DNA of 11,818 bases from Lachnospiraceae bacterium UBA7093. Lineage in GTDB: Bacteria > Bacillota > Clostridia > Lachnospirales > Lachnospiraceae. The notes beneath the pieces were generated by a model. It worked only from the letters and a program-made list of their open reading frames with translations. It was not told where the DNA came from and did not search any database. This document shows positions 1 to 5,407 of this stretch, in pieces. Both the position numbers and the translations under genes were made by a program. Positions within the stretch are counted from its first letter, which is position 1. Each line of letters begins with the position of its first letter. The stretch covers positions 474-12,291 of the forward strand of contig DKYT01000018.1 of NCBI GenBank assembly GCA_002492465.1. Reading direction: 5' to 3'.

Positions 1-390
1 GAAAAGGCGGTTGAAAAGGTCATTGCGGCACTGGCTGACAAAATTGAGTTTGAAGTCATGCGGTCTGTTTCCTCTCCCATGTTATCCTTTTCGGGGCTTG
101 AAATCCGGCAACATCAACGGCGGGTGCTTCGGAACGGTATTGACATAAGCCTTACCCGTCTTGAATACGGCACACTGGTCTTTCTTGCGTCCAATCCAAA
201 CAGGGTATTTACGCAATCACAAATCTTTGAAGCTGTTTGGAACATGGATAGCGATAGCTGCCATTCAAGCGTTGCAAATGTGATATATAACCTGCGGAAA
301 AAGATTGAGCCGGACAGTAAAAACCCGACTTATCTAAAAGCAATGTTAGGCATTGGCTACAAGTTCAGTGATGACAACGTGGGGGAATGA
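1..390 (+). CDS. OmpR/PhoB-type winged-helix DNA-binding protein, 3' part (5' end outside window)
   Basis: The reading frame is open from base 1, so the gene starts upstream; the ATG at 58 is internal. The visible part is 129 residues. Roughly 20 helical linker residues (EKAVEKVIAALADKIEFEV) lead into a complete winged-helix effector domain: a beta-strand start (LSFSGLEI), the helix beginning LTRLEYGTLVFLA, the segment RVFTQSQIFEAVW, the recognition helix SSVANVIYNLRKKIEP and the wing with the typical GIGYKF ending. Such domains bind direct repeats upstream of target promoters and are usually joined to a phosphorylatable receiver. Whether this protein has a receiver cannot be seen; some clostridial relatives on mobile elements seem to lack one, and the linker does not look like the usual receiver end. 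Its nearest downstream neighbours are a TnpW remnant and a broken ABC permease, so it may be the surviving regulator of a lost transporter module. The family call is sure; the target is unknown. Confidence 0.85.
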   Translation, partial: EKAVEKVIAALADKIEFEVMRSVSSPMLSFSGLEIRQHQRRVLRNGIDISLTRLEYGTLVFLASNPNRVFTQSQIFEAVWNMDSDSCHSSVANVIYNLRKKIEPDSKNPTYLKAMLGIGYKFSDDNVGE

Positions 391-413
391 CGGCATATCG
401 CCTGTCATTCCCC
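382..413 (+). terminator. Hairpin at the end of the winged-helix gene, probable terminator
   Basis: GGGGAATGAC (382-391) pairs perfectly with GTCATTCCCC (404-413). An extra inner GGC/GCC pairing with one bulged base extends the stem. The gene's TGA stop lies inside the left arm. Only a poor T tract (TGTTTGAT) follows, so termination efficiency is uncertain. The hairpin also sits just beyond the end of the reverse-strand TnpW remnant and could serve both directions. Confidence 0.5.
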
Positions 414-429
414 TGTTTGATATGGACTA

Positions 430-636
430 TTATTTTATCCGGCGTTGTTTGGGAGGGGTACAGTCGCTAATTATGATCCGTTTGAGTTTATCGTGTACGC
501 TTTCGGTACTAGTGTTACTGAAATGCAATGATACTTCATAAGTGGTATTTCCGATTGTTCTTTTAATACATGGTGGCTTGTTTGGAAGTGTAACATCTTG
601 AATTTCCTGCGTAAAATTTTCCTTTCCGTCTGAATA
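430..636 (-). pseudogene. TnpW-like transposon-encoded protein, 5'-truncated remnant
   Basis: The reverse strand is open for 68 codons, from just after a TGA (637-639) to TAA (430-432). It contains the core I associate with TnpW-type proteins of clostridial conjugative transposons: KRTIGNTTYEVSLHF, then SNTSTESVHDKLKRIIISD. The motifs 'IG.TTY.V...FS.TS.E...DK..R.I' in that order are the evidence. No ATG, GTG or TTG lies in frame before the core. The preceding residues (ENFTQEIQDVTLPNKPP) still look protein-like, so the 5' end appears lost or frameshifted. TnpW proteins are small, of unknown function, and are found with recombinases and relaxase modules; none of those is visible here. The call comes from motif memory rather than alignment. 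The remnant lies between a regulator and a decayed permease, suggesting an old element excision or insertion scar. Confidence 0.6.
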
Positions 637-701
637 TCAAAAAAGGGAAAGCAAAGTGGTGGACTGGATTTCTGGTTTAGGTTGGTAAGGGGGCACTGTA
701 T

Positions 702-1575
702 ATGGAAACGAAAATTTTGTTAAAAGCCAACATAAAGCGGCATAAAGGAACGCTGTGCGGAATTTTTATTCTGACGTTTCTGGCGGTAGCGGCTCTTGGA
801 ACGGTAATGACAATATGGTCAAATTCCCAACGGTACATACAAAAGGAGCTTGACCGAGCAGGCTTTGGCGCGCTGACGGCATGGGTTGCCAATCTGCCGC
901 AAAGCAATGATTTGCAGGACAGTATCAGTGCTTTGGATGAAATTTCTGCAATATACCGGCATTACTGACACCTATGCTTTGGCAATGCCTACGGCAGCGT
1001 TAAACGGAATTTCCTATACGGCGAATATATTGTTTCCGGCATTTATTCCTGTGCCAATGATATGGGGGGTAATTTTAGAATGAACCGTGAGGGATATCTC
1101 AAAATTGCTCAGGATACCTCGAACCTTTGGTGTTGGCACTACTTTCTTGCAGATACTTCGCAAAAAGAGGTGATTGCAGGCGCTTCTCCTGGTTATGTAC
1201 GTTTTGGTGGCGATCTTTATTCTTATTGTAACAATAATGACAAGCAGCAAAATTCTTTCTGCCGAGCAAAGGGATTTGGGAATTTATAAGACGTTGGGTT
1301 TTTCATCGGCGAGCTTGCGGTACACCTTTTCCTTACGGTTTGCGATTATTTCTTTGCTTGGAGGTTTTGTTGGCACGGTGCTGGCAACGGTGTTTACGGA
1401 TTCGTTGGTAGGCAGCATGATGAAACTCATGGGAATCAGCAATTTTTCCTCAAGTCCCGGTTTTTTGGGGGCAGTTTTGCCCATGGCGGTTGTAACCATG
1501 CTATTTACCGTTTTTGGATGGCTGTCCGCAGAAAAAATCAGGAAAGTGCCGCTTACTGTACTGACCGCTGAATAA
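702..1575 (+). pseudogene. FtsX-type ABC transporter permease, decayed by internal deletions
   Basis: Four successive pieces in alternating frames read as one family. (1) 702 to about 950 is an intact N-terminus: METKILLKANIKRHKGTL, then a first membrane helix (GIFILTFLAVAALGTVMTI) and the start of the extracellular region, with an AAGGGGG ribosome binding site at 687-693. (2) About 950-1017 reads GITDTYALAMPTAALNGISY in another frame. (3) About 1020-1170 reads GEYIVSGIYSCANDMGG and REGYLKIAQDTSNLWCW back in the first frame. (4) 1174-1575 encodes two or three membrane helices, the SAEQRDLGIYKTLGF segment typical of FtsX domains, and the natural C-terminus. As I recall the family, intact members are about 770-800 residues with two FtsX domains; fewer than 300 codons remain here. 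No ATPase partner precedes it. A functional product is very unlikely. In intact loci such permeases work with an ABC ATPase and often a two-component system in peptide-antibiotic export or sensing. Confidence 0.8.
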
Positions 1576-1586
1576 TTATTATGCTC

Positions 1587-1629
1587 ATTAGCTATAGATA
1601 TGTATTTGATATAAGTATTTGCTATAGAT
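1587..1629 (+). repeat. Direct repeat, two 13-base copies 30 bases apart
   Basis: ATTAGCTATAGAT (1587-1599) and ATTTGCTATAGAT (1617-1629) differ at one base and are spaced exactly 30 bases start to start, about three helical turns. The second copy overlaps the -35 element of the promoter at 1619-1647. The placement fits a regulator binding site, but the protein is not known. Confidence 0.5.
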
Positions 1630-1647
1630 GATGACCGGATTTATAAT
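1619..1647 (+). promoter_or_regulatory. Sigma-A promoter of the lipoprotein/DUF3737 cluster
   Basis: The -35 TTGCTA (1619-1624) and a consensus -10 TATAAT (1642-1647) are separated by 17 bases. Transcription would start near 1654, leaving a leader of about 58 bases before the ATG at 1712. The second copy of the 13-base direct repeat covers the -35 box, suggesting regulated initiation. Confidence 0.6.
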
Positions 1648-1711
1648 AAAGACAAAAGAACGAACTTCAATATTTTATATGTGCTGAGCGCGGCACAGGA
1701 AAGGAACTTCT

Positions 1712-2224
1712 ATGAAAAAGGTAATTTTAAAAAGAATTTCATTGGCGTTTGTACTGATTTTTACGGCTGCCGCTTTTGCAGGCTGTGGAAACAGCAGCAA
1801 AAATCGTGGCACAAGTCAATTCGCCGGCAGTTCTGATTTGGCAGACGGAAGTTCTTTTATCCTGCACCTTTACAATAATGATACGGCTCGTGCGATTGCC
1901 CGTCATGTAGGAACCACTGACTGGAGATTACCGATTTACCATTATGATGATTATGAAAACTGGGAGGTGATGCAGTATTACGATATTCCGTCCCGCTATG
2001 AAATCCCGTCTGCACCTGAAACGATTACGGAAGAAGCAGCCGGAACCGTTTATTATTCCGAGCCGAACCGGATTGTTCTCTTTTATGGTGATGCGCAAGT
2101 TTCAGAAGAATATACACCTGTTGGATATTTTGATAATACCGATGAATTTCGCAGCGCAGTAGAAAACAACCCTGTTTTGGAGGGGTGGGGTAATAAAATT
2201 GTACTGATTAGTGATGGAAATTAA
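1712..2224 (+). CDS. Lipoprotein with cyclophilin-like fold
   Basis: The 170-residue protein has a lipoprotein signal peptide: KK and KR near the start, a hydrophobic stretch (residues 9-22), then lipobox AFAGC with Cys25 as the lipidation site. It should be anchored on the outer face of the cytoplasmic membrane. After a flexible Ser/Gly-rich linker (26-48), residues 49-166 resemble the cyclophilin-like 2 type of fold: an opening strand (FILHLYNNDTARAIARHV), a Tyr/Asp-rich middle (IYHYDDYENWEVMQYYD) and the closing core AGTVYYSEPNRIVLFYG followed by YTPVGYF. The same core is clearer in the lipoprotein at 3387-3965, so the two appear to be paralogues. An enzymatic prolyl isomerase role is not implied; the domain's function is unknown. 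The start is supported by AAAGGA at 1700-1705, six bases before the ATG. It is the first gene of a four-gene cluster. Lipoprotein status is near certain, the fold call is good. Confidence 0.75.
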   Translation: MKKVILKRISLAFVLIFTAAAFAGCGNSSKNRGTSQFAGSSDLADGSSFILHLYNNDTARAIARHVGTTDWRLPIYHYDDYENWEVMQYYDIPSRYEIPSAPETITEEAAGTVYYSEPNRIVLFYGDAQVSEEYTPVGYFDNTDEFRSAVENNPVLEGWGNKIVLISDGN

Positions 2225-2252
2225 CCAGTCTGTAGTAGAAAAGAGGAAAATC

Positions 2253-2483
2253 ATGTATGCAAATAAATCTGACGATGCAATCATACAGAATCTGAAAGAT
2301 GCCGGATGTGACATGGAAACCATTGAAAATTTTATGTCGGACTTGCAGAAAGGGGATGAAAAAAGCAGCCTGAAATGCCTGAATATACATAGGAAAAAAC
2401 TGCTTGATTCTCTCCACAAAGAACAAAAATGTATAGATTGTCTGGACTATCTTGTTTACCAGATGAGAGGAACAAACAAATAA
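2253..2483 (+). CDS. Small conserved-looking helical protein with CxxC, function unknown
   Basis: The 76-residue product begins MYANKSDDAIIQNLKDAGC. I chose the ATG at 2253 because AAGAGGAAAA (2241-2250) sits just before it; the in-frame ATG at 2211 overlaps the previous stop codon and has no ribosome binding site. The protein is hydrophilic, looks all-helical and has no signal or membrane segment, so it is likely cytoplasmic. Notable features are a 'LKDAGCDMETIENFM' helix, a basic patch (HRKKLLDSLHKEQ) and a C-terminal CIDCLDYLVYQM containing a CxxC. I recall similar small proteins near DUF3737 and aldo/keto reductase genes in Clostridia, but I cannot name a family or function. It lies 28 bases after the first lipoprotein gene and 17 bases before the DUF3737 gene, consistent with one transcript. 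Confidence 0.65.
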   Translation: MYANKSDDAIIQNLKDAGCDMETIENFMSDLQKGDEKSSLKCLNIHRKKLLDSLHKEQKCIDCLDYLVYQMRGTNK

Positions 2484-2500
2484 CCGAAAGGAGTGTTTTT

Positions 2501-3373
2501 ATGAATACAATAACAAACAAAACCTTTGATGAAGAGCGTGCTTTATACGATTCCCATGATATTGCGGTTCGGGATTGTGCCTTTGACGGTCCCGCCGACG
2601 GTGAAAGTGCATTTAAGGAGTGCGGCAATATTATCGTAGAGCATTGCTTTTTTAATCTTCGTTATCCGTTTTGGCATGATAAAGGTCTGAAATTGGCAGC
2701 TTCCGAAATGACTGAGCTTTGCAGGGCGGCGCTTTGGTATTCCGAAAATGTGGAGATTCATGACTCAAAGCTCCACGGTATTAAGGCGCTGCGTGAATGT
2801 GCGGATATCAAAATGCACCGCTGTGACATTGTTTCCTCCGAATTTGGATGGTCGGTGCGCGGTATCACAATGGAGGATTGCACAGTACAGAGCGAATATT
2901 TTATGATGCGTTCGGAAGGGCTGAATTTCCGCGATGTCCATATGAAAGGCAAGTATTCTTTCCAGTATATTACGGATTCTGTTTTTGAAAATTGTGTGTT
3001 TGATACCAAAGACGCATTCTGGCACGCAAAAAACATTGTAGTAAGAAATAGCGTAGTAAAAGGCGAATACCTGGCGTGGTACAGCGAAAACATTACCTTT
3101 GAAAACTGTAAAATCATTGGGACACAGCCTCTTTGCTATTGCAAAAACCTAAAGCTCATTGACTGTGAAATGGTTGATACCGATTTAAGCTTTGAGCGTT
3201 CGGATGTGGAAGCAACCCTTACTGCCCCGATTGTCAGTATTAAAAATCCACTGTCCGGGCATATCTATGTTCCCGCAGTGGGCGAACTCATTATGGATAT
3301 TGAAAACGCACATGGTCGGGTCATCACGGAAAATCAAGCCTATAGCATAAACGTTTGCAATTGCTGTGCATAA
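2501..3373 (+). CDS. DUF3737 family protein, right-handed beta-helix
   Basis: The 290-residue protein reads MNTITNKTFDEERALYDSHD and continues with repeated short strands built as 'xxIxVxxCxFxGxxA', the pattern of a right-handed beta-helix. Family marks include the opening FDEERALY, PADGESAFKECGNI, RYPFWHD, LCRAALWYSENVEIHDS, GIKALRECADIK, EFGWSVRG, GKYSFQYI, DTKDAFWHAKNI, KGEYLAWYSENITFENC and GTQPLCYCKNLKLIDCEM. Conserved Trp-containing turns recur along the helix. No signal peptide or membrane segment is present, so it should be cytoplasmic. Length and motifs match what I know of DUF3737; no reaction has been assigned to my knowledge. The start at 2501 is set by AAAGGAG (2487-2493) seven bases upstream; an open frame to 2429 adds non-family residues overlapping the previous gene. 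It sits between a CxxC protein gene and a cyclophilin-like lipoprotein gene, 13 bases before the latter. Family call is firm; function is unknown. Confidence 0.9.
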   Translation: MNTITNKTFDEERALYDSHDIAVRDCAFDGPADGESAFKECGNIIVEHCFFNLRYPFWHDKGLKLAASEMTELCRAALWYSENVEIHDSKLHGIKALRECADIKMHRCDIVSSEFGWSVRGITMEDCTVQSEYFMMRSEGLNFRDVHMKGKYSFQYITDSVFENCVFDTKDAFWHAKNIVVRNSVVKGEYLAWYSENITFENCKIIGTQPLCYCKNLKLIDCEMVDTDLSFERSDVEATLTAPIVSIKNPLSGHIYVPAVGELIMDIENAHGRVITENQAYSINVCNCCA

Positions 3374-3386
3374 AGAAGGGATATAT

Positions 3387-3965
3387 ATGAAACTTAAATT
3401 TGGGAAAATCCTTCCTTGTATTGCGGTCACAGTGCTTTTTCTGACAGGGTGTTCAGACGGTTTTTCGCCCGAAATGAATCCGCAGGGTGAAAACAAAAGT
3501 CCTTTGGCAGACGACGGAACGCCATCTGATTTCTCGGATGATGCCGATTCACTGCTTATACAGCAGAAGAATATGGCACAGCCGGATACCAACTTTGGCA
3601 CGGAGGGAAATATGGTGGAAAAAATGACATTGCAAATTGGAAACAACACCTTTACGGTGGCTTTGGAAAATAACGCTGCCGTGGATGCTTTTGTGGAAAT
3701 GATGAATAATGCTCCGGTCATCATTCAAATGAGCGACTATTCAGGCTTTGAAAAGGTCGGTTCTCTGGGAACAAACCTGCCAGCCGATGACAGCCAAACC
3801 ACGACACATACCGGAGATATTGTTTTATACAATGGAAATCAGATAGTCATCTTTTATGGTTCTAATTCATGGAGTTACACAAGGCTTGGAAAAATAGATG
3901 ATTTATCCGGCTTGGAAGATGCGCTTGGCAGCGGTGATGTTGTGGTTACTTTTTCTTTGGAATAA
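3387..3965 (+). CDS. Lipoprotein with cyclophilin-like domain
   Basis: The 192-residue protein has a classic lipoprotein signal: MKLKFGK, a hydrophobic core, and lipobox LTGC with Cys22. Residues 23-77 form a disordered acidic, Pro/Ser/Asp-rich linker. Residues 78-190 are a cyclophilin-like 2 type domain: KMTLQIGNNTFTVALENN, AFVEMMNNAPVIIQMSDY, a loop with LPADDS, HTGDIVLYNGNQIVIFYGS, SYTRLGKIDDLSGLEDALG and the final strand GDVVVTF. Such domains occur alone or beside flavodoxin-type and oxidoreductase genes in Clostridia; no substrate is established. It would be held outside the membrane by its lipid. The start at 3387 is chosen because AAGAAGGG (3373-3380) precedes it and the signal peptide begins there; a GTG at 3366 would overlap the previous gene. 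This is the last gene of the forward cluster and a likely paralogue of the lipoprotein at 1712-2224. Confidence 0.85.
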   Translation: MKLKFGKILPCIAVTVLFLTGCSDGFSPEMNPQGENKSPLADDGTPSDFSDDADSLLIQQKNMAQPDTNFGTEGNMVEKMTLQIGNNTFTVALENNAAVDAFVEMMNNAPVIIQMSDYSGFEKVGSLGTNLPADDSQTTTHTGDIVLYNGNQIVIFYGSNSWSYTRLGKIDDLSGLEDALGSGDVVVTFSLE

Positions 3966-4222
3966 TAGTGGCTTGTGCCCTATACCTATTTCCTCCGCGT
4001 ACTTCCTCGCACCATCAAGTGGGGCGTATACACGATAGACTGAAAGTCTCGGGAGCCCTCATTGATCAATGGAAAAAGCAGAGGATTTTACAGAAAAGCC
4101 CCGGTGCAATAAAATAGTATAGAAACCATTTAAGCCTCTTATCAGAAATGATGGGAGGCTTAATCAAGTGCATCTGGCGGCGTTCGTTTCCAACTTCCAT
4201 AGAAATTGAATATCTCTCCGCT
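3966..4222. other. Gene-free gap between convergent units, with hairpins
   Basis: No convincing gene lies here. The gap contains a fold at 4021-4058 (GGGC/GCCC outer pairing around AGACT-gaa-AGTCT at 4037-4049), a perfect 10-base palindrome ATTGATCAAT (4061-4070) and a long hairpin at 4131-4162 listed separately. On the reverse strand 3986-4087 is open for 33 codons with residues such as DFQSIVYTPHLMVRGSTRRK, but it has no ATG or ribosome binding site. It could be a remnant or chance. Confidence 0.5.
4131..4162. terminator. Long hairpin between the lipoprotein cluster and the aldo/keto reductase gene
   Basis: TAAGCCTC (4131-4138) pairs perfectly with GAGGCTTA (4155-4162). Inside, ATCA and TGAT close a GAAA tetraloop, and in forward-strand RNA two U-G wobbles bridge the two stems into a 14-pair helix. 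It lies about 60 bases past the reverse-strand reductase stop and downstream of the forward cluster, where a shared terminator is expected. No strong T tract follows on either strand, so it may be a processing or stabilising structure instead. Confidence 0.45.
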
Positions 4223-5140
4223 TTACGGCAGCTGCTTTCCAGCAGCCATATACAGCGCATACCATTCTTCCCGTGTCAGGGTTACATCGGATGCCTGAGC
4301 AATATCCATAATCCTCTGCTTATTTGTGCTGCCTACGATGGCCTGGATTTTCGCGGGATGGCGGAGTATCCAGGCAATAGCGATGGCGTTGTTGGTCACA
4401 TGGTATTTTGCAGCCAGCCCGTCAATCAGCCGGTTTAACGCGGGGAACTTTTCACTGCCAAGGAAAACACCCTCGAACATACCGTACTGGAAAGGTGACC
4501 ATGCCTGGATGGTAATGCCCTTTAACCGGCAATATTCCAAAATACCACCGTCCCGGTCGATCCCGGCGTCGTTGTGGATATTGACGTTCAATCCGGAATC
4601 AATGATGTCGCAGTGAGCAATGCTGAGTTGGAGCTGATTCACAAGGATTTTATTGCCACAGTAGTGGTTCAGCAGTTCGATTTGTGCCGAATTCTGGTTG
4701 CTGACACCAAAATAGCGAACTTTGCCCTGTTGTTCCAGCGTATCGAATGCCTCCGCCACTTCCTCCGGCTCCATCAGGGTATCCGGGCGGTGCAGTAGAA
4801 GGAGGTCGATATAGTCCGTATTCAGCCGCTTTAGACTGCCCTCCACCGACTCCAAAATATGCTTCTTGGAAAAATCGTAGCAGATACCGGGGCGAATAGC
4901 GCATTTCGTCTGGATGATTACTTTTTCCCGCAGGGTGGGATCGATTGTCTGTCCAAAGATGCGTTCAGCCTCCCCGTTGGCGTAAATATCTGCGTGGTCA
5001 AAGAAATTGATCCCCTGGTCTATGGCTGTGTCGATCAGTTCTCTGACCGCCTGTTTCGTTTCCAGACCGGTGATCCTCATACAACCCAGTCCGATTTGGG
5101 GCACATCCAGCTTTCCATTTCCAAGATTGATTTTCTTCAT
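4223..5140 (-). CDS. Aldo/keto reductase, YdhF-like
   Basis: This 305-residue cytoplasmic protein is an NAD(P)H-dependent aldo/keto reductase with a full TIM-barrel length. The catalytic tetrad is visible as Asp48 and Tyr53 (FDHADIY), Lys79 (IQTK) and His117 (LLLLHRPD). Other family marks are the N-terminal GLGCMRITG, DYIDLLLLHRPDTL, KVRYFGVSNQN, a WSPFQYG turn (214-220) and the nucleotide-binding GSTNKQR (270-276). The pattern FDHADIYANGEAE places it with the YdhF-type general carbonyl reductases, whose physiological substrates are mostly unknown. The start is fixed by a strong AGGGAGGTAAC ribosome binding site just upstream. It is a single reverse-strand gene, convergent with the lipoprotein cluster and divergent from trkA. 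Cyclophilin-like, DUF3737 and reductase genes being neighbours may indicate a shared redox or stress role, but that is inference. Confidence 0.92.
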   Translation of the reverse strand: MKKINLGNGKLDVPQIGLGCMRITGLETKQAVRELIDTAIDQGINFFDHADIYANGEAERIFGQTIDPTLREKVIIQTKCAIRPGICYDFSKKHILESVEGSLKRLNTDYIDLLLLHRPDTLMEPEEVAEAFDTLEQQGKVRYFGVSNQNSAQIELLNHYCGNKILVNQLQLSIAHCDIIDSGLNVNIHNDAGIDRDGGILEYCRLKGITIQAWSPFQYGMFEGVFLGSEKFPALNRLIDGLAAKYHVTNNAIAIAWILRHPAKIQAIVGSTNKQRIMDIAQASDVTLTREEWYALYMAAGKQLP

Positions 5141-5204
5141 GAGCCGTTACCTCCCTGTTAATAACTTTTCTGAATAAATTGCGATTGTTGAGTTGTTTGA
5201 CATT

Positions 5205-5231
5205 ATTATCTTACCATAAACGCACACGCAA
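5205..5231 (-). promoter_or_regulatory. Possible promoter of the aldo/keto reductase gene
   Basis: On the reverse strand GATAAT (5205-5210) is a good -10 element, with TTGCGT (5226-5231) upstream at a short 15-base spacing. The short spacing weakens the call, or could point to an activator that works on such promoters. The implied leader is about 60 bases. Confidence 0.35.
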
Positions 5232-5265
5232 TTCTATTAAACATTTTTTATGGAAAGTCCTTTGC

Positions 5266-5297
5266 TCCCGGTCGTGGAAATCATAAACAGACCGGGA
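5266..5297. repeat. Inverted repeat in the reductase/trkA divergent region
   Basis: TCCCGGTC (5266-5273) and GACCGGGA (5290-5297) are perfect 8-base inverted arms around a 16-base spacer. The right arm is followed by AAAAAGTTTT rather than a clean T tract, so a terminator is unlikely. Lying about 28 bases upstream of the trkA -35 and about 35 bases upstream of the reductase -35, it is placed like a two-fold operator. Confidence 0.4.
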
Positions 5298-5324
5298 AAA
5301 AGTTTTGATATTTTCCATTAGTTA

Positions 5325-5353
5325 TTGTATTCTGTTTAGAAAGTGAGTACAAT
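5325..5353 (+). promoter_or_regulatory. Probable promoter of the trkA-trkH operon
   Basis: The -10 TACAAT (5348-5353) matches consensus at five of six bases. A weak -35 TTGTAT (5325-5330) lies 17 bases upstream. Transcription would begin near 5360, about 48 bases before the chosen trkA start. A perfect TTGACA at 5363-5368 could serve a second promoter, but no good -10 follows it at 17 bases. Confidence 0.45.
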
Positions 5354-5407
5354 ATAAGTGCTTTGACAGCATACAACTGAGAACAGAATCGAGGATTGAA
5401 ATTTGAA

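Noticed and set aside
2211..2252. Upstream ATG for the small CxxC protein
   Set aside because: It overlaps the previous stop codon and has no ribosome binding site, while the ATG at 2253 has a good one.
3185..3724. Reverse-strand open frame of 179 codons across DUF3737 and the second lipoprotein
   Set aside because: It is antisense to two well-supported genes, spans their junction and has no ribosome binding site or recognisable motif.
4021..4058. tRNA or group II intron domain in the gap after the second lipoprotein
   Set aside because: The AGACT-gaa-AGTCT stem with an outer GGGC/GCCC pair lacks a tRNA cloverleaf, a T-loop sequence and the intron domain V consensus.
4066..4260. Reverse-strand open frame of 64 codons overlapping the end of the reductase
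   Set aside because: It overlaps the reductase C-terminus in another frame, runs through the hairpin at 4131-4162 and has no ribosome binding site or motif.
5197..5202. A perfect TTGACA as a forward promoter
   Set aside because: No acceptable -10 element lies 16-18 bases downstream, and it is inside the reductase leader.
5141..5395. A c-di-AMP riboswitch before trkA
   Set aside because: Such switches regulate potassium genes, but I see none of their conserved segments and the expected leader (about 48 bases) is too short.
5396..5407. TTG start for trkA
   Set aside because: The GAGGA lies directly against the TTG with no spacing, so the ATG at 5408 or 5426 is more likely.
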